From: Paraburkholderia aspalathi
GTDB lineage: Bacteria; Pseudomonadota; Gammaproteobacteria; Burkholderiales; Burkholderiaceae
Direction: 5' to 3'
DNA: 64,000 bases
Assembly (NCBI RefSeq): GCF_900116445.1
Contig: NZ_FPBH01000019.1
Coordinates: 1-64,000, forward strand
A model generated the notes under the pieces. That model saw only the letters and a program-made list of their open reading frames with translations. It was not told the DNA's origin and searched no databases. The position numbers were made by a program, and so were the translations under genes. Below are positions 16,454-25,258 of this stretch, one piece after another; position 1 is the first letter of the stretch, and each line of letters starts with the position of its first letter.

Positions 16454-16704
16454 GTGATTCCGTAGTACGTCAGAGACCGCCGGTTGCAGCGCGTCCGCCC
16501 GCCCTGTCAGCAGACGATCCGTCACCACAACCGGATGACAATACCTAAATCGACCGGCTCAGTCGAGCCGTCAAAATTCCCCGCAAACCCCCGTCGCAGC
16601 GTGCTCTGCGGGTATCCCACTCTTGACGTGGCTTTGTGTTCATATTAAAAGCCATATACACCCACGCCCGCTCGATCAGCCAGAACATATATTTCGGAGA
16701 AGTC

Positions 16705-17637
16705 ATGAGTCAGCAACGCGAGGCGATCGATACGTATCTATTACGCGTCTTGCACACCCTGTTGATGGAACGCAGCGTCACGCGCGCGGCCGTCAAACTG
16801 AATCAATCGCAACCCGCCATCAGCGCGGCCCTGCGCCGTTTGCGCGACATCACCGGCGATCCGCTGCTGGTGCGCGGCAAATCCGGCATGGTGCCGACCG
16901 AGTACGGCCTGCGCCTGCTCGAACCGGTGCAAAACGCGCTGCGCGAAATCGAACGCATCAAGTTCCAGCAGCACAACTTCGATCCCGCCACGTCCATTCG
17001 TTGCTACCGGATCGGCTGCCCGGACTACCTGAACGTGCTGTTCGTGCCGACGGTGGTGGAACGCTTTCGTCAGGCCGCGCCGAACGCGACGCTCGAGTTT
17101 CACTCGCTCGGGCCGGCGTTCGACTACGAACTCGCGCTCGAGGACGGCAAGCTCGACATCGTGGTCGGCAACTGGCCGGAACCGCCGGAGCAATTGCACC
17201 TGTCGAACCTGTTCGTCGATCAGATCGTCTGCCTGATGAGCAATGCGCATCCGTTCGCCAAACGCGGCGGCTTGACGCTCGACCAGTACCTGAATGCGCC
17301 GCATCTTGCGCCTACTCCTTACTCGGTGGGCCAACGCGGTGCGATCGACGTGCATCTCGCGCGCGAGCGGTTAAAGCGTCACGTGGTCGTCACGTTGCCG
17401 TACTTCAATCTGGCGCCTTACGTGCTGATCAAGTCCGATCTGATCTTCACGACCACGCGCCTGTTTGCCGACTACTACGCCAAGTTCCTGCCGCTGACCG
17501 TGGTGCCCGCACCGCTCGATTTCCCGCCGATGCAGTACTACCAGCTTTGGCACGAACGCGTGCATTACTCCGACGAAGTGCGTTGGCTGCGCAGTCTGGT
17601 TGCCGAGGCGACCAAGACCTTGATCGACAAGCCTTAA
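16705..17637 (+). CDS. LysR-family transcriptional regulator of the purine region
   Basis: 310 residues. The N-terminal winged HTH is clear (LLMERSVTRAAVKLNQSQPAISAALRRLRDITGDPLLVR). The rest is a periplasmic-binding-protein-like effector domain (residues ~95-300). The start at 16705 has CGGAGAAGTC upstream; the frame reaches 16636 without a good site. The gene is divergent from the nucleoside transporter operon and convergent with the deaminase gene. By LysR convention it probably regulates one or both, responding to a purine or related metabolite. The ligand is not deducible. Confidence 0.85.
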   Translation: MSQQREAIDTYLLRVLHTLLMERSVTRAAVKLNQSQPAISAALRRLRDITGDPLLVRGKSGMVPTEYGLRLLEPVQNALREIERIKFQQHNFDPATSIRCYRIGCPDYLNVLFVPTVVERFRQAAPNATLEFHSLGPAFDYELALEDGKLDIVVGNWPEPPEQLHLSNLFVDQIVCLMSNAHPFAKRGGLTLDQYLNAPHLAPTPYSVGQRGAIDVHLARERLKRHVVVTLPYFNLAPYVLIKSDLIFTTTRLFADYYAKFLPLTVVPAPLDFPPMQYYQLWHERVHYSDEVRWLRSLVAEATKTLIDKP

Positions 17638-17649
17638 TCTTTTCTCTGC

Positions 17650-17683
17650 GCTCTATCGGCATCTTTGCGGATGCCGATAGAGC
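17650..17683. terminator. Strong hairpin between convergent lysR and deaminase genes
   Basis: GCTCTATCGGCATC (17650-17663) and GATGCCGATAGAGC (17670-17683) are perfect 14-base arms with a six-base loop. On the plus strand a T/C-rich stretch follows. It lies between the stops of two convergent genes and most likely ends both transcripts. Confidence 0.7.
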
Positions 17684-17713
17684 CGCTTCTTCTACTTCGC
17701 CCTTACTCCGTCA

Positions 17714-19102
17714 TCAGGCTGCCGCTTCGTAAAGCGTCTTCGCCAACCGGTTGTGCTGCTCGATGACCGGTCCGAGTTCCAGCGTCGTCAACTGACCATT
17801 CTTCACCACCACCTTGCCGCCGATCACGCTATGGCTCACCTGCGACGGCGCGCAGAACACCAGTGCCGCGACCGGATCGTGTAATGCGCCCGCAAACAGC
17901 GGCTGACGCAGATCGAAGGACACGAAATCCGCTGCCATGCCCGGCGCCAGTGCGCCGATGTCGTCGCGGTTCAGCACCTTCGCGCCGCCTAGCGTCGCAA
18001 TCTCCAACGCTTCACGCGCGGTCATCGCGTCCGGTCCGAAGCCGACTCGCTGCAACAGCAGCGCCTGGCGCACTTCGGCGACCATATGCGCGCCGTCGTT
18101 CGAGGCCGAACCGTCGACGCCCAGACCCACCGGCACACCGGCGAGGCGCATCCGCTTGACCGGCGCAATTCCCGACGCCAACCGCATATTCGAGCACGGG
18201 CAATGTGCAACGCCGGTACCTGTGCGAGCAAACAGCTCGATGCCCGCATCGTCGAGTTGCACACAGTGCGCGTGCCATACATCGTGACCGACCCAGCCGA
18301 GGTCTTCCGCATACTCGGCCGGCGTCATGCCGAACTTCTCGCGGCTGTACGCGATGTCGTTGACGTTTTCCGCCAGGTGCGTATGCAGCGACACACCGTA
18401 ATGCCGCGCCATCACCGCCGATTCGCGCATCAGATCGCGGCTCACCGAAAACGGCGAGCACGGCGCGACCACGACACGCAACATCGCGTAGCGCCCCTCG
18501 TCGTTGTACGTCTCGATCAGCCGCTGCGTGTCCTTCAGGATGTCCGCTTCACGCTCGACCACCGAATCCGGCGGCAAACCGCCGTCCTTCTGCCCCACAC
18601 TCATGCTGCCGCGTGCCGCATGAAAACGCATGCCGATCCGTTGCGCCGCGACGATGCTGTCGTCGAGGCGGCTGCCGTTCGGGTAGATATACAAATGGTC
18701 GCTCGAGGTCGTGCAACCGGACAGCAACAGCTCGGCCATCGCCGTCAAGGTCGAGACTTCGATCATCTCCGGTGTGAGGTTCGCCCACACCTTGTAGAGG
18801 TTGGTCAGCCAGCCGAATAGCTCGGCGTTCTGCGCGGCCGGAATCGCGCGCGTCAGGCTCTGATACATATGGTGATGCGTGTTCACCAGACCCGGGATCA
18901 CCAGGTGGCCGCGCATGTCCAGCACTTCGTCGGCCGTTTGCGGCAATTCCGCCGTCGGTCCAACCGCGACGATGCGGTTGTCCTCGATATACATGCCGCC
19001 GTCGCGCAGTTCGCGCCGGGCGCCGTCCATCGTGACCAGCACGTCCGCGTGCTTCACCAACATCGTTTTCTTCGGCTTGATAGCCGCCTGCTCCATCGTC
19101 AT
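17714..19102 (-). CDS. 8-oxoguanine/guanine deaminase-type amidohydrolase
   Basis: 462 residues, amidohydrolase superfamily (TrzN/AtzA/8-oxoguanine deaminase branch). Metal ligands are visible: NTHHHMYQ near residue 70, SLHTHLAEN, HAHCVQL and the Asp in GLGVDGSASND. The LTRAIPAAQNAELFGWL stretch and ATLGGAKVLNRDDIG are typical of the 8-oxoguanine deaminase group, which also act on isocytosine or related purines. The product from guanine would be xanthine, feeding the urate pathway. The start at 19102 has GGAG six bases upstream; the frame is open to 19159. Which purine it prefers is not certain. Confidence 0.82.
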   Translation of the reverse strand: MTMEQAAIKPKKTMLVKHADVLVTMDGARRELRDGGMYIEDNRIVAVGPTAELPQTADEVLDMRGHLVIPGLVNTHHHMYQSLTRAIPAAQNAELFGWLTNLYKVWANLTPEMIEVSTLTAMAELLLSGCTTSSDHLYIYPNGSRLDDSIVAAQRIGMRFHAARGSMSVGQKDGGLPPDSVVEREADILKDTQRLIETYNDEGRYAMLRVVVAPCSPFSVSRDLMRESAVMARHYGVSLHTHLAENVNDIAYSREKFGMTPAEYAEDLGWVGHDVWHAHCVQLDDAGIELFARTGTGVAHCPCSNMRLASGIAPVKRMRLAGVPVGLGVDGSASNDGAHMVAEVRQALLLQRVGFGPDAMTAREALEIATLGGAKVLNRDDIGALAPGMAADFVSFDLRQPLFAGALHDPVAALVFCAPSQVSHSVIGGKVVVKNGQLTTLELGPVIEQHNRLAKTLYEAAA

Positions 19103-19629
19103 TCGTTTCTCCGCTTCATTGCTTCCGTGCAAAGCCGTTCGAACGCGATGTGACGGCACGCCAACCGTGCCGCCGCGTCCCGTCGAACGCCGTTGGCCCG
19201 GTTACCCAGCGTGTTTCCGCCGTCTTCGGGGTGTGCCGCGCTTCGCTTGTGTTTGCTGCGGCGCACAGGTGTAACCTTCGACGGTCAAAATAATGCTGAC
19301 AACTCGCGCCGGTGCGATACCCAACCTCACGCTGCCGATATAGTGGGCCTTTTTTGGCGCCGGTACGATCCGCCGGTAGATGAAATGCATGGCAATAGTC
19401 GAACAAATCGACTCAAATTGGCTTTCAACAGGCTGTCTGTCATGCGCCAGGTATTATCTTTCCTATCTCGCGCGCGCTGACGTGAACATCCTTTTTACAA
19501 TGGCTGCCACGGCGCTCGCTTCAATTCGCCGACGGGTATGTAGCCACTGACGTGGAGCCTCGATCCGCCGCAACGTATTCTGGATCGGGCCGCCGCCGAA
19601 ACCTCGCATTCACATAAGGAAAATTGCGA
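19103..19629. promoter_or_regulatory. Divergent control region between deaminase and hiuH, with AGTCGA palindrome
   Basis: 527 bases without a gene. AGTCGA (19397-19402), a five-base spacer and TCGACT (19408-19413) form a perfect palindrome, a plausible operator between the two purine genes. Related half sites (AATCGAC, AGTCGA) occur near 16548-16566 upstream of the lysR gene, so the LysR protein could bind both, but this is a guess. The stretch after about 19440 leads into hiuH. No convincing -35/-10 pair was identified. Confidence 0.35.
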
Positions 19630-19983
19630 ATGGGAAAGCTCACTACCCACGTGCTCGACACCGCGAACGGCCGTCCCGGCGCGGGCATCAAGGTCGAACT
19701 CTTCGCGCTCTCCGGCGACACCCGCCGCGCGCTCAAAACCACCACCACCAATGACGACGGCCGCTGCGACCAGCCGCTGCTCGAAGGCGACGCATTGGTC
19801 CCGGGCGAATACGAACTCGTGTTCGGCGCCGGCGACTACTTTGCATCGATCGGCACGAAGGTGCCGGAGCCGCGTTTTGTCGATCGCGTCGTGTTGCGCT
19901 TCGGCGTGGCCGATGCCGGTGCGCACTATCACGTGCCGCTCCTGGTATCGCCGTGGTCATACAGCACCTATCGGGGCAGTTAA
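19630..19983 (+). CDS. hiuH: 5-hydroxyisourate hydrolase (transthyretin-like)
   Basis: 117 residues. It hydrolyses 5-hydroxyisourate to OHCU, the second step of urate breakdown. Diagnostic features: the N-terminal LTTHVLDTANGRPG with the active-site His, an Arg in the central RFVDRVVLRF, and the C-terminal YRGS signature that separates HIU hydrolases from transthyretin. There is no signal peptide, so it acts in the cytoplasm. The ATG at 19630 is preferred to a TTG six bases earlier because the AAGGA is then correctly spaced. It is the first gene of the rightward pair with puuD. Confidence 0.93.
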   Translation: MGKLTTHVLDTANGRPGAGIKVELFALSGDTRRALKTTTTNDDGRCDQPLLEGDALVPGEYELVFGAGDYFASIGTKVPEPRFVDRVVLRFGVADAGAHYHVPLLVSPWSYSTYRGS

Positions 19984-20300
19984 GTAGGCAACTGCGCGAA
20001 CAGAGCGTATCGATAGGCGTTGGAGGAAGACGAGGTTGAAGTCGCGCGGTATTTGCGAGCGCGCCCGATTGCACTGTGCGGATCGTTGGAGACACCCGCG
20101 AAGCGCAATCGAACGCGAGCGACTCGACCCGAAGTTCCAATAAAAAACGGCGCGGTGCGAACTGAGTGCACCGCGTCTCTCACCCCGCAGTCTGCGCAGC
20201 GACACCGTGCATGCCGGCGACCCGTCAGCCGGGTCACCGAAGGCGTAACCAGGGCACAAGCGTCGTTGCGCGTACAACGAATCAGAAGTGGAGGAGTTTC
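19984..20300. other. hiuH-puuD intergenic region with a GC hairpin
   Basis: 317 bases without a recognisable gene. CGCGGTGC (20151-20158) and GCACCGCG (20168-20175) form a hairpin with an A-run on its left side, so it looks like a terminator only for minus-strand reading, where no gene needs one. It could instead stabilise or attenuate the puuD transcript. A strong GGAGGAG ribosome binding site ends the region. Confidence 0.4.
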
Positions 20301-21494
20301 ATGGAAGGCTTTATCACCGACTGGCTGAACCTGGCATTGCGCTGGTTCCACGTCATCGTCGCCATCGCGTGGATCGGCGAATCGTTCTATTTCGTCGCAC
20401 TCGACAACAGCCTGAAACCGCCTACCGACCCGAACCAGCGCAAGCGCGGCGTGTTCGGCGAGTTGTGGCACGTGCACGGCGGCGGCTTCTACAACATGCA
20501 GAAGTACACCGTCGCGCCGCCAGAAATGCCGGACGACCTGCACTGGTCCAAGTGGCCGTCGTACACCACGTGGCTGTCGGGCGCGAGCCTCTTCACGGTG
20601 CTGTATCTGCTTTCCCCGTCCACGTACCTGATCGACAAGAACGTGCTCGACATGGGCCCGGTGGTCGCGGTTGCTTCGGCACTCGGCTTCCTCGCTGCAG
20701 GCTGGATCGTGTATGACTCGCTGTGCCGCCTGCTCGGCAACAAAGACAAAGTGCTCGGCATCTGCGTCGGCATTTATGTGGTGATCGCGGCGTACCTGGC
20801 GTGCCATATCTTCGCGGGCCGTGCGGCTTACCTGATCATGGGCGCGATGCTGGCAACGATCATGTCGGCGAACGTGTTCTTCGTGATCATCCCGGGTCAG
20901 CGCAAGATGGTCGCGGCGATGCTCAAGGGCGAAACGCCGAACCCGATCTACGGCAAGCGCGGCAAGCAACGTTCGGTGCACAACACGTATTTCACGCTGC
21001 CGGTGGTGTTCGCGATGCTGTCGAACCACTATGCGATGACGTATACGAATCGGTTCAACTGGGTCGTGTTGCTGATGATCATGCTGGCCGGCGCGCTGAT
21101 TCGCCAGTTCTTCGTGATGCGTCACCGTGGCCAGGTGCTGTGGTACTTGCCGCTGGTGGGTATCGTGCTGATGTTCGCCGCCCTCTTCTCGACGATGCCG
21201 AAGCCGGTCGTGCCGCAAGCACAAGCTGCGAATGCGCCGAGTATCAAGGTGGCCGATATCGCGCCGGTGCTGCAACAACGCTGCGTGGCATGCCACTCCG
21301 CCCATCCGACGATGATGGGCAGCGCTCCGGCTGGCGTGTTGCTGGATACGCCGGACGAGATCTCGCAGAACGCGCAGCGGATCTACCAGCAGGCAGTGAC
21401 CTTGAAGGCGATGCCGCTGGGCAACGTCACGCACATGACCGACGACGAGCGGATGAAGATCGCCGCGTGGTTCGAAGGCGGTGCGGTGAAGTAA
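20301..21494 (+). CDS. puuD: Membrane-bound urate hydroxylase PuuD with cytochrome c domain
   Basis: 397 residues. The N-terminal ~300 residues have about eight membrane segments starting ALRWFHVIVAIAWIGESFYFVALD, the PuuD/DUF989 type. The C-terminal ~100 residues hold a c-type cytochrome domain with one CVACH haem-binding motif. PuuD oxidises urate to 5-hydroxyisourate and passes electrons to the respiratory chain, replacing soluble uricase. The ATG at 20301 directly follows GGAGGAG; the open frame reaches further upstream but only as non-coding sequence. It is followed by a good terminator. Confidence 0.93.
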   Translation: MEGFITDWLNLALRWFHVIVAIAWIGESFYFVALDNSLKPPTDPNQRKRGVFGELWHVHGGGFYNMQKYTVAPPEMPDDLHWSKWPSYTTWLSGASLFTVLYLLSPSTYLIDKNVLDMGPVVAVASALGFLAAGWIVYDSLCRLLGNKDKVLGICVGIYVVIAAYLACHIFAGRAAYLIMGAMLATIMSANVFFVIIPGQRKMVAAMLKGETPNPIYGKRGKQRSVHNTYFTLPVVFAMLSNHYAMTYTNRFNWVVLLMIMLAGALIRQFFVMRHRGQVLWYLPLVGIVLMFAALFSTMPKPVVPQAQAANAPSIKVADIAPVLQQRCVACHSAHPTMMGSAPAGVLLDTPDEISQNAQRIYQQAVTLKAMPLGNVTHMTDDERMKIAAWFEGGAVK

Positions 21495-21547
21495 GGCGTT
21501 GGTGGCCGGGTGTTGCGCCCGGCTTTGCAGAACCTTGGCAGAACATG

Positions 21548-21585
21548 AAGCGGGCTTTTCGCGTGAGCGGAAGCCCGCTTTTTTG
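21548..21585 (+). terminator. Rho-independent terminator after puuD
   Basis: AAGCGGGCTT (21548-21557) pairs with AAGCCCGCTT (21571-21580) around a 13-base loop. The plus strand then continues in T residues. It lies 54 nt after the puuD stop. Confidence 0.85.
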
Positions 21586-21800
21586 TTGATCGTTCTCAAG
21601 AGGAATTGGCGCGCCGCGCGGGCGTCGCTCGTACCACCGTCGCGTGTGTGGAAACGCTGGTCAAAAACGATATGAGCGTGTCGGTGCTGGTGCGCCTGCT
21701 CGAAGCGGCCGGCTATGACCTCAAGTTCGTCGTCCACGGTCACGGGCGAACGCTCGAAGATATTCTGGCTGAACAACGCATGCCGGACGCGGACTCATGA
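21585..21800 (+). pseudogene. Remnant of an XRE-type helix-turn-helix protein
   Basis: The frame from 21585 to 21800 reads VDRSQEELARRAGVARTTVACVE and continues with SVSVLVRLLEAAGYDL, the core and last helices of an XRE (HipB-like) HTH domain. It has no ATG or GTG: only a TTG at 21606 with a poorly spaced AGAGG, and a stop codon cuts the frame at 21564. The first helix is missing and the terminator of puuD lies where it should be. It is most likely a truncated antitoxin-like regulator, although a short product from the TTG cannot be excluded. Confidence 0.55.
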
Positions 21801-21847
21801 GACTCGATGTACGAGATTGCGCCCCGCAGTGCGATAGTCCGCAAATG

Positions 21848-21883
21848 AAAAAAGCCCACAGCATGCGCGCTGTGGGCTTTTTT
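21848..21883. terminator. Bidirectional terminator between the HTH remnant and allA
   Basis: GCCCACAGC (21854-21862) and GCTGTGGGC (21869-21877) are perfect nine-base arms flanked by A6 on the left and T6 on the right, so the element works on both strands. It ends the leftward puuE-uraD-alc-allA operon and any rightward transcript. Confidence 0.88.
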
Positions 21884-21923
21884 ATAACCAACTTACTCAA
21901 CGTACGACGCTAAGGCAACGACC

Positions 21924-22436
21924 TCAAACGGTCACCGCACTCAACGCATCTTCGGTAAGCCAGAGCGACTCGGCCAGATCCTGTTCGTTCAGGTTCAGTC
22001 CATCTCCGCCACGATCGACGACGATAAAGTCGCTCACGTCGCCCAATGCGATCAGCGGGTGGTGCCAGACGCCCTTCGCATAGTTCACACCTTGCCAGCC
22101 GCTCGTCACGAACGCACGAATCTGCTGCGGGTCCAACTCGCCAGCCGGCGCCACGACCACCAGATACGGCTTGTCGTTCAGCGGCACGAAGGCCTGGCTG
22201 CCCAGCGGATGACGTTCGAGCATCTTCACTTCGAACGGCAACGTGCGCGGCTGACCCCGAAACAGGTTCACCAGCGTGCGGCCGTTCTCGTCGGCCACGT
22301 CCACCTTCGCGAGATCGTGATAGCGGATCGTGGTGCCGAGGTTGATCGGAATCTGCTTCGCGCCTTCGAGTTCGATCACGTCGCCGAATGCGGCGAACGC
22401 TTCCTTCGTCAACGGTTCGATCGCCAGCGTTTTCAT
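21924..22436 (-). CDS. allA: Ureidoglycolate lyase
   Basis: 170 residues beginning MKTLAIEPLTKEAFAAFGDVIELEG. It splits ureidoglycolate into glyoxylate and urea, the last step of the urate route here. The family's cupin-like signature is visible (LNLFRGQPRTLPFEVKMLERHPLGSQAFVPL with the metal-binding His, then GVWHHPLIALG). The ATG at 22436 overlaps the allantoicase stop in an ATGA arrangement, fixing the start; the longer frame to 22658 lies inside alc. It is the last gene of the operon. Confidence 0.92.
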   Translation of the reverse strand: MKTLAIEPLTKEAFAAFGDVIELEGAKQIPINLGTTIRYHDLAKVDVADENGRTLVNLFRGQPRTLPFEVKMLERHPLGSQAFVPLNDKPYLVVVAPAGELDPQQIRAFVTSGWQGVNYAKGVWHHPLIALGDVSDFIVVDRGGDGLNLNEQDLAESLWLTEDALSAVTV

Positions 22437-23446
22437 GATGCGAGCGTGCCCCACAGACGCAGACGCGACACGCCGCCGTCCGGAATGATGTTGAAGCGCA
22501 CGTGCGTGACCGGACCCAATGCAGCGATTTCGCTTTCGAAATAGTGCTGATTGTCCATCTTCAGCTTCTGTTCGCCCAGCAGCACCGGCCAGAACATGGC
22601 TTGCGTAATCAGCGAGCTGTCCGTGCCGCCCGTCACATAAGCGGCCTGGATCGAACAACGGTCCGGATAGTTGCCCTTGAAGTGAGCCGTATCGACTTCA
22701 ATCTTTTTGATCACGCCCGGTTGCGCCAGCGCGACGATCGCCCAGTCGTTGCCCGGTTCACGGCGGCGGCGCGTTTCCCAGCCGTCGCCCATGTTCACGC
22801 CGCGGCCCGGCATCAGAATCGTCGATGCAGCGCCGAAGTGCTGGTTGTTCGCCGCGACCAGATACGCGCCGTTTTCCATCGCGGCCAGGTCGAACTGCTC
22901 CGTGCGGCTTGCGCCTGCCCAGTCGACTTGCGGCTGGCCATACACACGCAGACGCGCAATCCCGCCGTCCGGGTAGATGTTCACGCGCAAGTGCGTGTAG
23001 GCGTTCGCGTCGCTGACTTCGTGATAGTGGTGGCTGTTGCCTTGCAGCGTGGTAGACGGGACGATTTCGGTCCATTGCGTGGACTGGTTCGGCACGCCGT
23101 CCACGACGCGCGCAGCCTCAACCGAAGCCGCCGGCGGGAAGTTGCCCGTGAAGTGGCTGGTGTCGAGGTCGAGACCCTTGATCACGCCCGGACGCGCGAG
23201 CTTCACGACGCACCAGTCGTAACCGTTGGCGCGCTTGCGGCGCGTTTCCCAGCCGTCCATCCACTTGCCGTTGTCGTCGTACTTGCCCGGAATGAAGACG
23301 GCCGGTTCCGGATTCAGCATGCGTTCCTTCGGTGCGAAGAAATCGTCGCTGGCCTCGAGCGCCTGCGCGCCCAGACGCGGGTCCGCCAGGTTCACATAGC
23401 GGCGCGTGAATTCCGGTGCGTTGGGGTCGAGAATCGGGAGTGCCAT
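22433..23446 (-). CDS. alc: Allantoicase
   Basis: 337 residues built of two homologous jelly-roll halves. Each half carries the same signature: DGWETRRKRANGYDWCVVKLARPGVI near residues 65-90 and DGWETRRRREPGNDWAIVALAQPGVI near 225-250, each followed by a DT-HF-GN-P motif. It hydrolyses allantoate to ureidoglycolate and urea. The length matches bacterial Alc. It lies 73 nt after uraD, and its stop overlaps allA, so it is part of one operon. Confidence 0.95.
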   Translation of the reverse strand: MALPILDPNAPEFTRRYVNLADPRLGAQALEASDDFFAPKERMLNPEPAVFIPGKYDDNGKWMDGWETRRKRANGYDWCVVKLARPGVIKGLDLDTSHFTGNFPPAASVEAARVVDGVPNQSTQWTEIVPSTTLQGNSHHYHEVSDANAYTHLRVNIYPDGGIARLRVYGQPQVDWAGASRTEQFDLAAMENGAYLVAANNQHFGAASTILMPGRGVNMGDGWETRRRREPGNDWAIVALAQPGVIKKIEVDTAHFKGNYPDRCSIQAAYVTGGTDSSLITQAMFWPVLLGEQKLKMDNQHYFESEIAALGPVTHVRFNIIPDGGVSRLRLWGTLAS

Positions 23447-23519
23447 CTTTGTCTTCCTTAATGTTTGTTGGTACTGAAAAAACGTTTCGGTTCGAGGTCC
23501 GCGACGCGTAGTTGAAACC

Positions 23520-24041
23520 TTACGCGTCGATCAGGTCGTCGAGCCGGAAACGTGCGATGCGGTAGATCTGATCTAGGCTCGCGCGCAATTCGTCGGCGCG
23601 GCTGTTGTTCACGCGCGCCTCGAAGTTCGCGATGATGCCGTGGCGGTCATAACCGCGCACCGCGAGGATGAACGGAAAGCCGAACTTCTCGCGATAGGCG
23701 CTGTTCAACGCCAGTAGCCTGTCGAATTCTTCCTGCGTGCACTGGGCAAGGCCCGCGCCGCTCTGCTCACGCGTGGATTCGGCCGTCAGTTCGCCGCGCA
23801 CCGCAGCCTTGCCGGCGAGCTCCGGGTGTGCATTGATCAACGCCAGTTGCTTCTCTTCACCGGCCGTCTCGACGATGTTCGACATCTTGCTATGCAGTTC
23901 GTCGATGCTGACAAACGGCCGTTGGAGCGCGGCAATTTCCGCCACCCACGGCGAGTGCTCGAAAATGCCCGACAGCGCTGCGACGAACGCGTCGGTCGAG
24001 GTGCTGTTGAGTTGATCCAGAGTGTATTGCATCGCCTTCAT
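23520..24041 (-). CDS. uraD: OHCU decarboxylase
   Basis: 173 residues. It decarboxylates 2-oxo-4-hydroxy-4-carboxy-5-ureidoimidazoline to S-allantoin. The helical fold's key motifs are visible: INAHPELAGKAAV with the catalytic His, STREQSGAGL, and FGFPFILAVRG followed by R-x-N near the end. The ATG at 24041 overlaps the puuE stop (ATGA), so a longer open frame through puuE is not used. Acts after HiuH in the cytoplasm. Confidence 0.93.
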   Translation of the reverse strand: MKAMQYTLDQLNSTSTDAFVAALSGIFEHSPWVAEIAALQRPFVSIDELHSKMSNIVETAGEEKQLALINAHPELAGKAAVRGELTAESTREQSGAGLAQCTQEEFDRLLALNSAYREKFGFPFILAVRGYDRHGIIANFEARVNNSRADELRASLDQIYRIARFRLDDLIDA

Positions 24042-24988
24042 GCCGCTGCCCCGCGGTTGTTTTGTTGGTAAGGGTGATGTTCGCGCCAGTGACGCGCGAT
24101 ATCGACGCGCCGCGTCACCCACACGCGATCGTGCTGTTCGATATGGTCGAGGAAACGTTGCAGCGCGCGGAAGCGACCCGGGCGGCCGAGCAGACGGCAG
24201 TGCATGCCGATCGACAGCATCTTCGGTGCTTCGTCGCCTTCTTCGTACAGCACGTCGAATGCGTCGCGCAGGTACGTGAAGAAATGGTCCGCGGTGTTGA
24301 AGCCTTGCGGGCTTGCAAAGCGCATGTCGTTGGTGTCGAGCGTGTACGGCACGATCAGTTGCGGGGTCTTGGCGCCCCCCGTCACGTCGACGTCCATCCA
24401 GAACGGCAGATCGTCGCCGTAGTAATCCGAGTCGTACAGGAAGCCGCCGTATTCGGCGACCAGCCGGCGCGTGTTGGGACTGTCGCGGCCGGTGTACCAG
24501 CCAAGCGGCCGCTCGCCGGTGATGCGCTCGATCGCTTCCATGCCGAGGCGCATGTGCTCCGCCTCTTTTTCCGGCGACACGTCCTGATAGTGGATCCAGC
24601 GATAGCCGTGACAAGCGATCTCGTGACCGAGCTCGACGAAAGCGCGGCCCAGGTCAGGATGCCGTTCGATCGCCATGCCGACGCCGAACACCGTGAGCGG
24701 CAGGCCGCGCTTTTCGAATTCGCGCAGGATGCGCCACACGCCTGCCCGCGAGCCGTATTCGTAGATCGACTCCATGCTCATGTGACGGGACGGATACGAC
24801 GCCGCGCCGACGATCTCCGACAGAAACTGCTCCGAGCCCGGATCGCCGTGCAGCACGCAGTTTTCTCCGCCCTCTTCGTAGTTCAGGACGAATTGCACCG
24901 CGACGCGCGCTCGACCCGGCCAGTTCGCCTGCACCGGGTGGCGGCCGTAGCCGATCAGATCACGTGGATAGTTCGAGTCGAGTGGCAT
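24038..24988 (-). CDS. puuE: Allantoinase of the polysaccharide-deacetylase family (PuuE)
   Basis: 316 residues. It opens the allantoin ring to allantoate without a dinuclear metal centre, unlike AllB. Signatures: MPLDSNYPRDLIGYGRHPVQANWPG at the N-terminus, VQFVLNYEEGGENCVLHGD, SRAGVWRILREFEKRGLPLTVFGVG, GHEIACHGYRWIHYQ. The conserved length and the HGYRW motif support PuuE over other NodB-type proteins. First gene of the four-gene leftward operon puuE-uraD-alc-allA. Confidence 0.93.
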   Translation of the reverse strand: MPLDSNYPRDLIGYGRHPVQANWPGRARVAVQFVLNYEEGGENCVLHGDPGSEQFLSEIVGAASYPSRHMSMESIYEYGSRAGVWRILREFEKRGLPLTVFGVGMAIERHPDLGRAFVELGHEIACHGYRWIHYQDVSPEKEAEHMRLGMEAIERITGERPLGWYTGRDSPNTRRLVAEYGGFLYDSDYYGDDLPFWMDVDVTGGAKTPQLIVPYTLDTNDMRFASPQGFNTADHFFTYLRDAFDVLYEEGDEAPKMLSIGMHCRLLGRPGRFRALQRFLDHIEQHDRVWVTRRVDIARHWREHHPYQQNNRGAAA

Positions 24989-25258
24989 GGTTTGACGAAA
25001 GCGTGGAGACGGACCGTAAAAATCGCGCGGAACTCACGTGACAGGCACGTAGGTTTGCGTGCGTTCTGCATGCGTGTGTGCGTTTGCCTGCATTTGCCTG
25101 CGGTTTTTGCTTCGCAAGCAGGCCGGCGCGGGCGGAAACAACCCTGAAAAAGCGGCACCAGAAGCAGCAATAAAATAGCATTCGGGTACCAGCGCCGAGT
25201 GGGACCAGTGTAGCGAAAACACCCGGGTGCGCCCATACACCCGGGCAGATAGTGCGTG

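Noticed and set aside
20143..20175. Hairpin in the hiuH-puuD gap as a terminator
   Set aside because: The T-run is on the minus strand where no gene ends; on the plus strand no T-tract follows, so hiuH-puuD readthrough is not excluded.
19980..21776. 598-residue minus-strand frame opposite puuD
   Set aside because: Same shadow composition (His/Arg-rich), covers a well-supported gene and two terminators.
21606..21800. XRE protein as an intact antitoxin gene
   Set aside because: The first helix and a proper start codon are missing and no toxin gene is adjacent.
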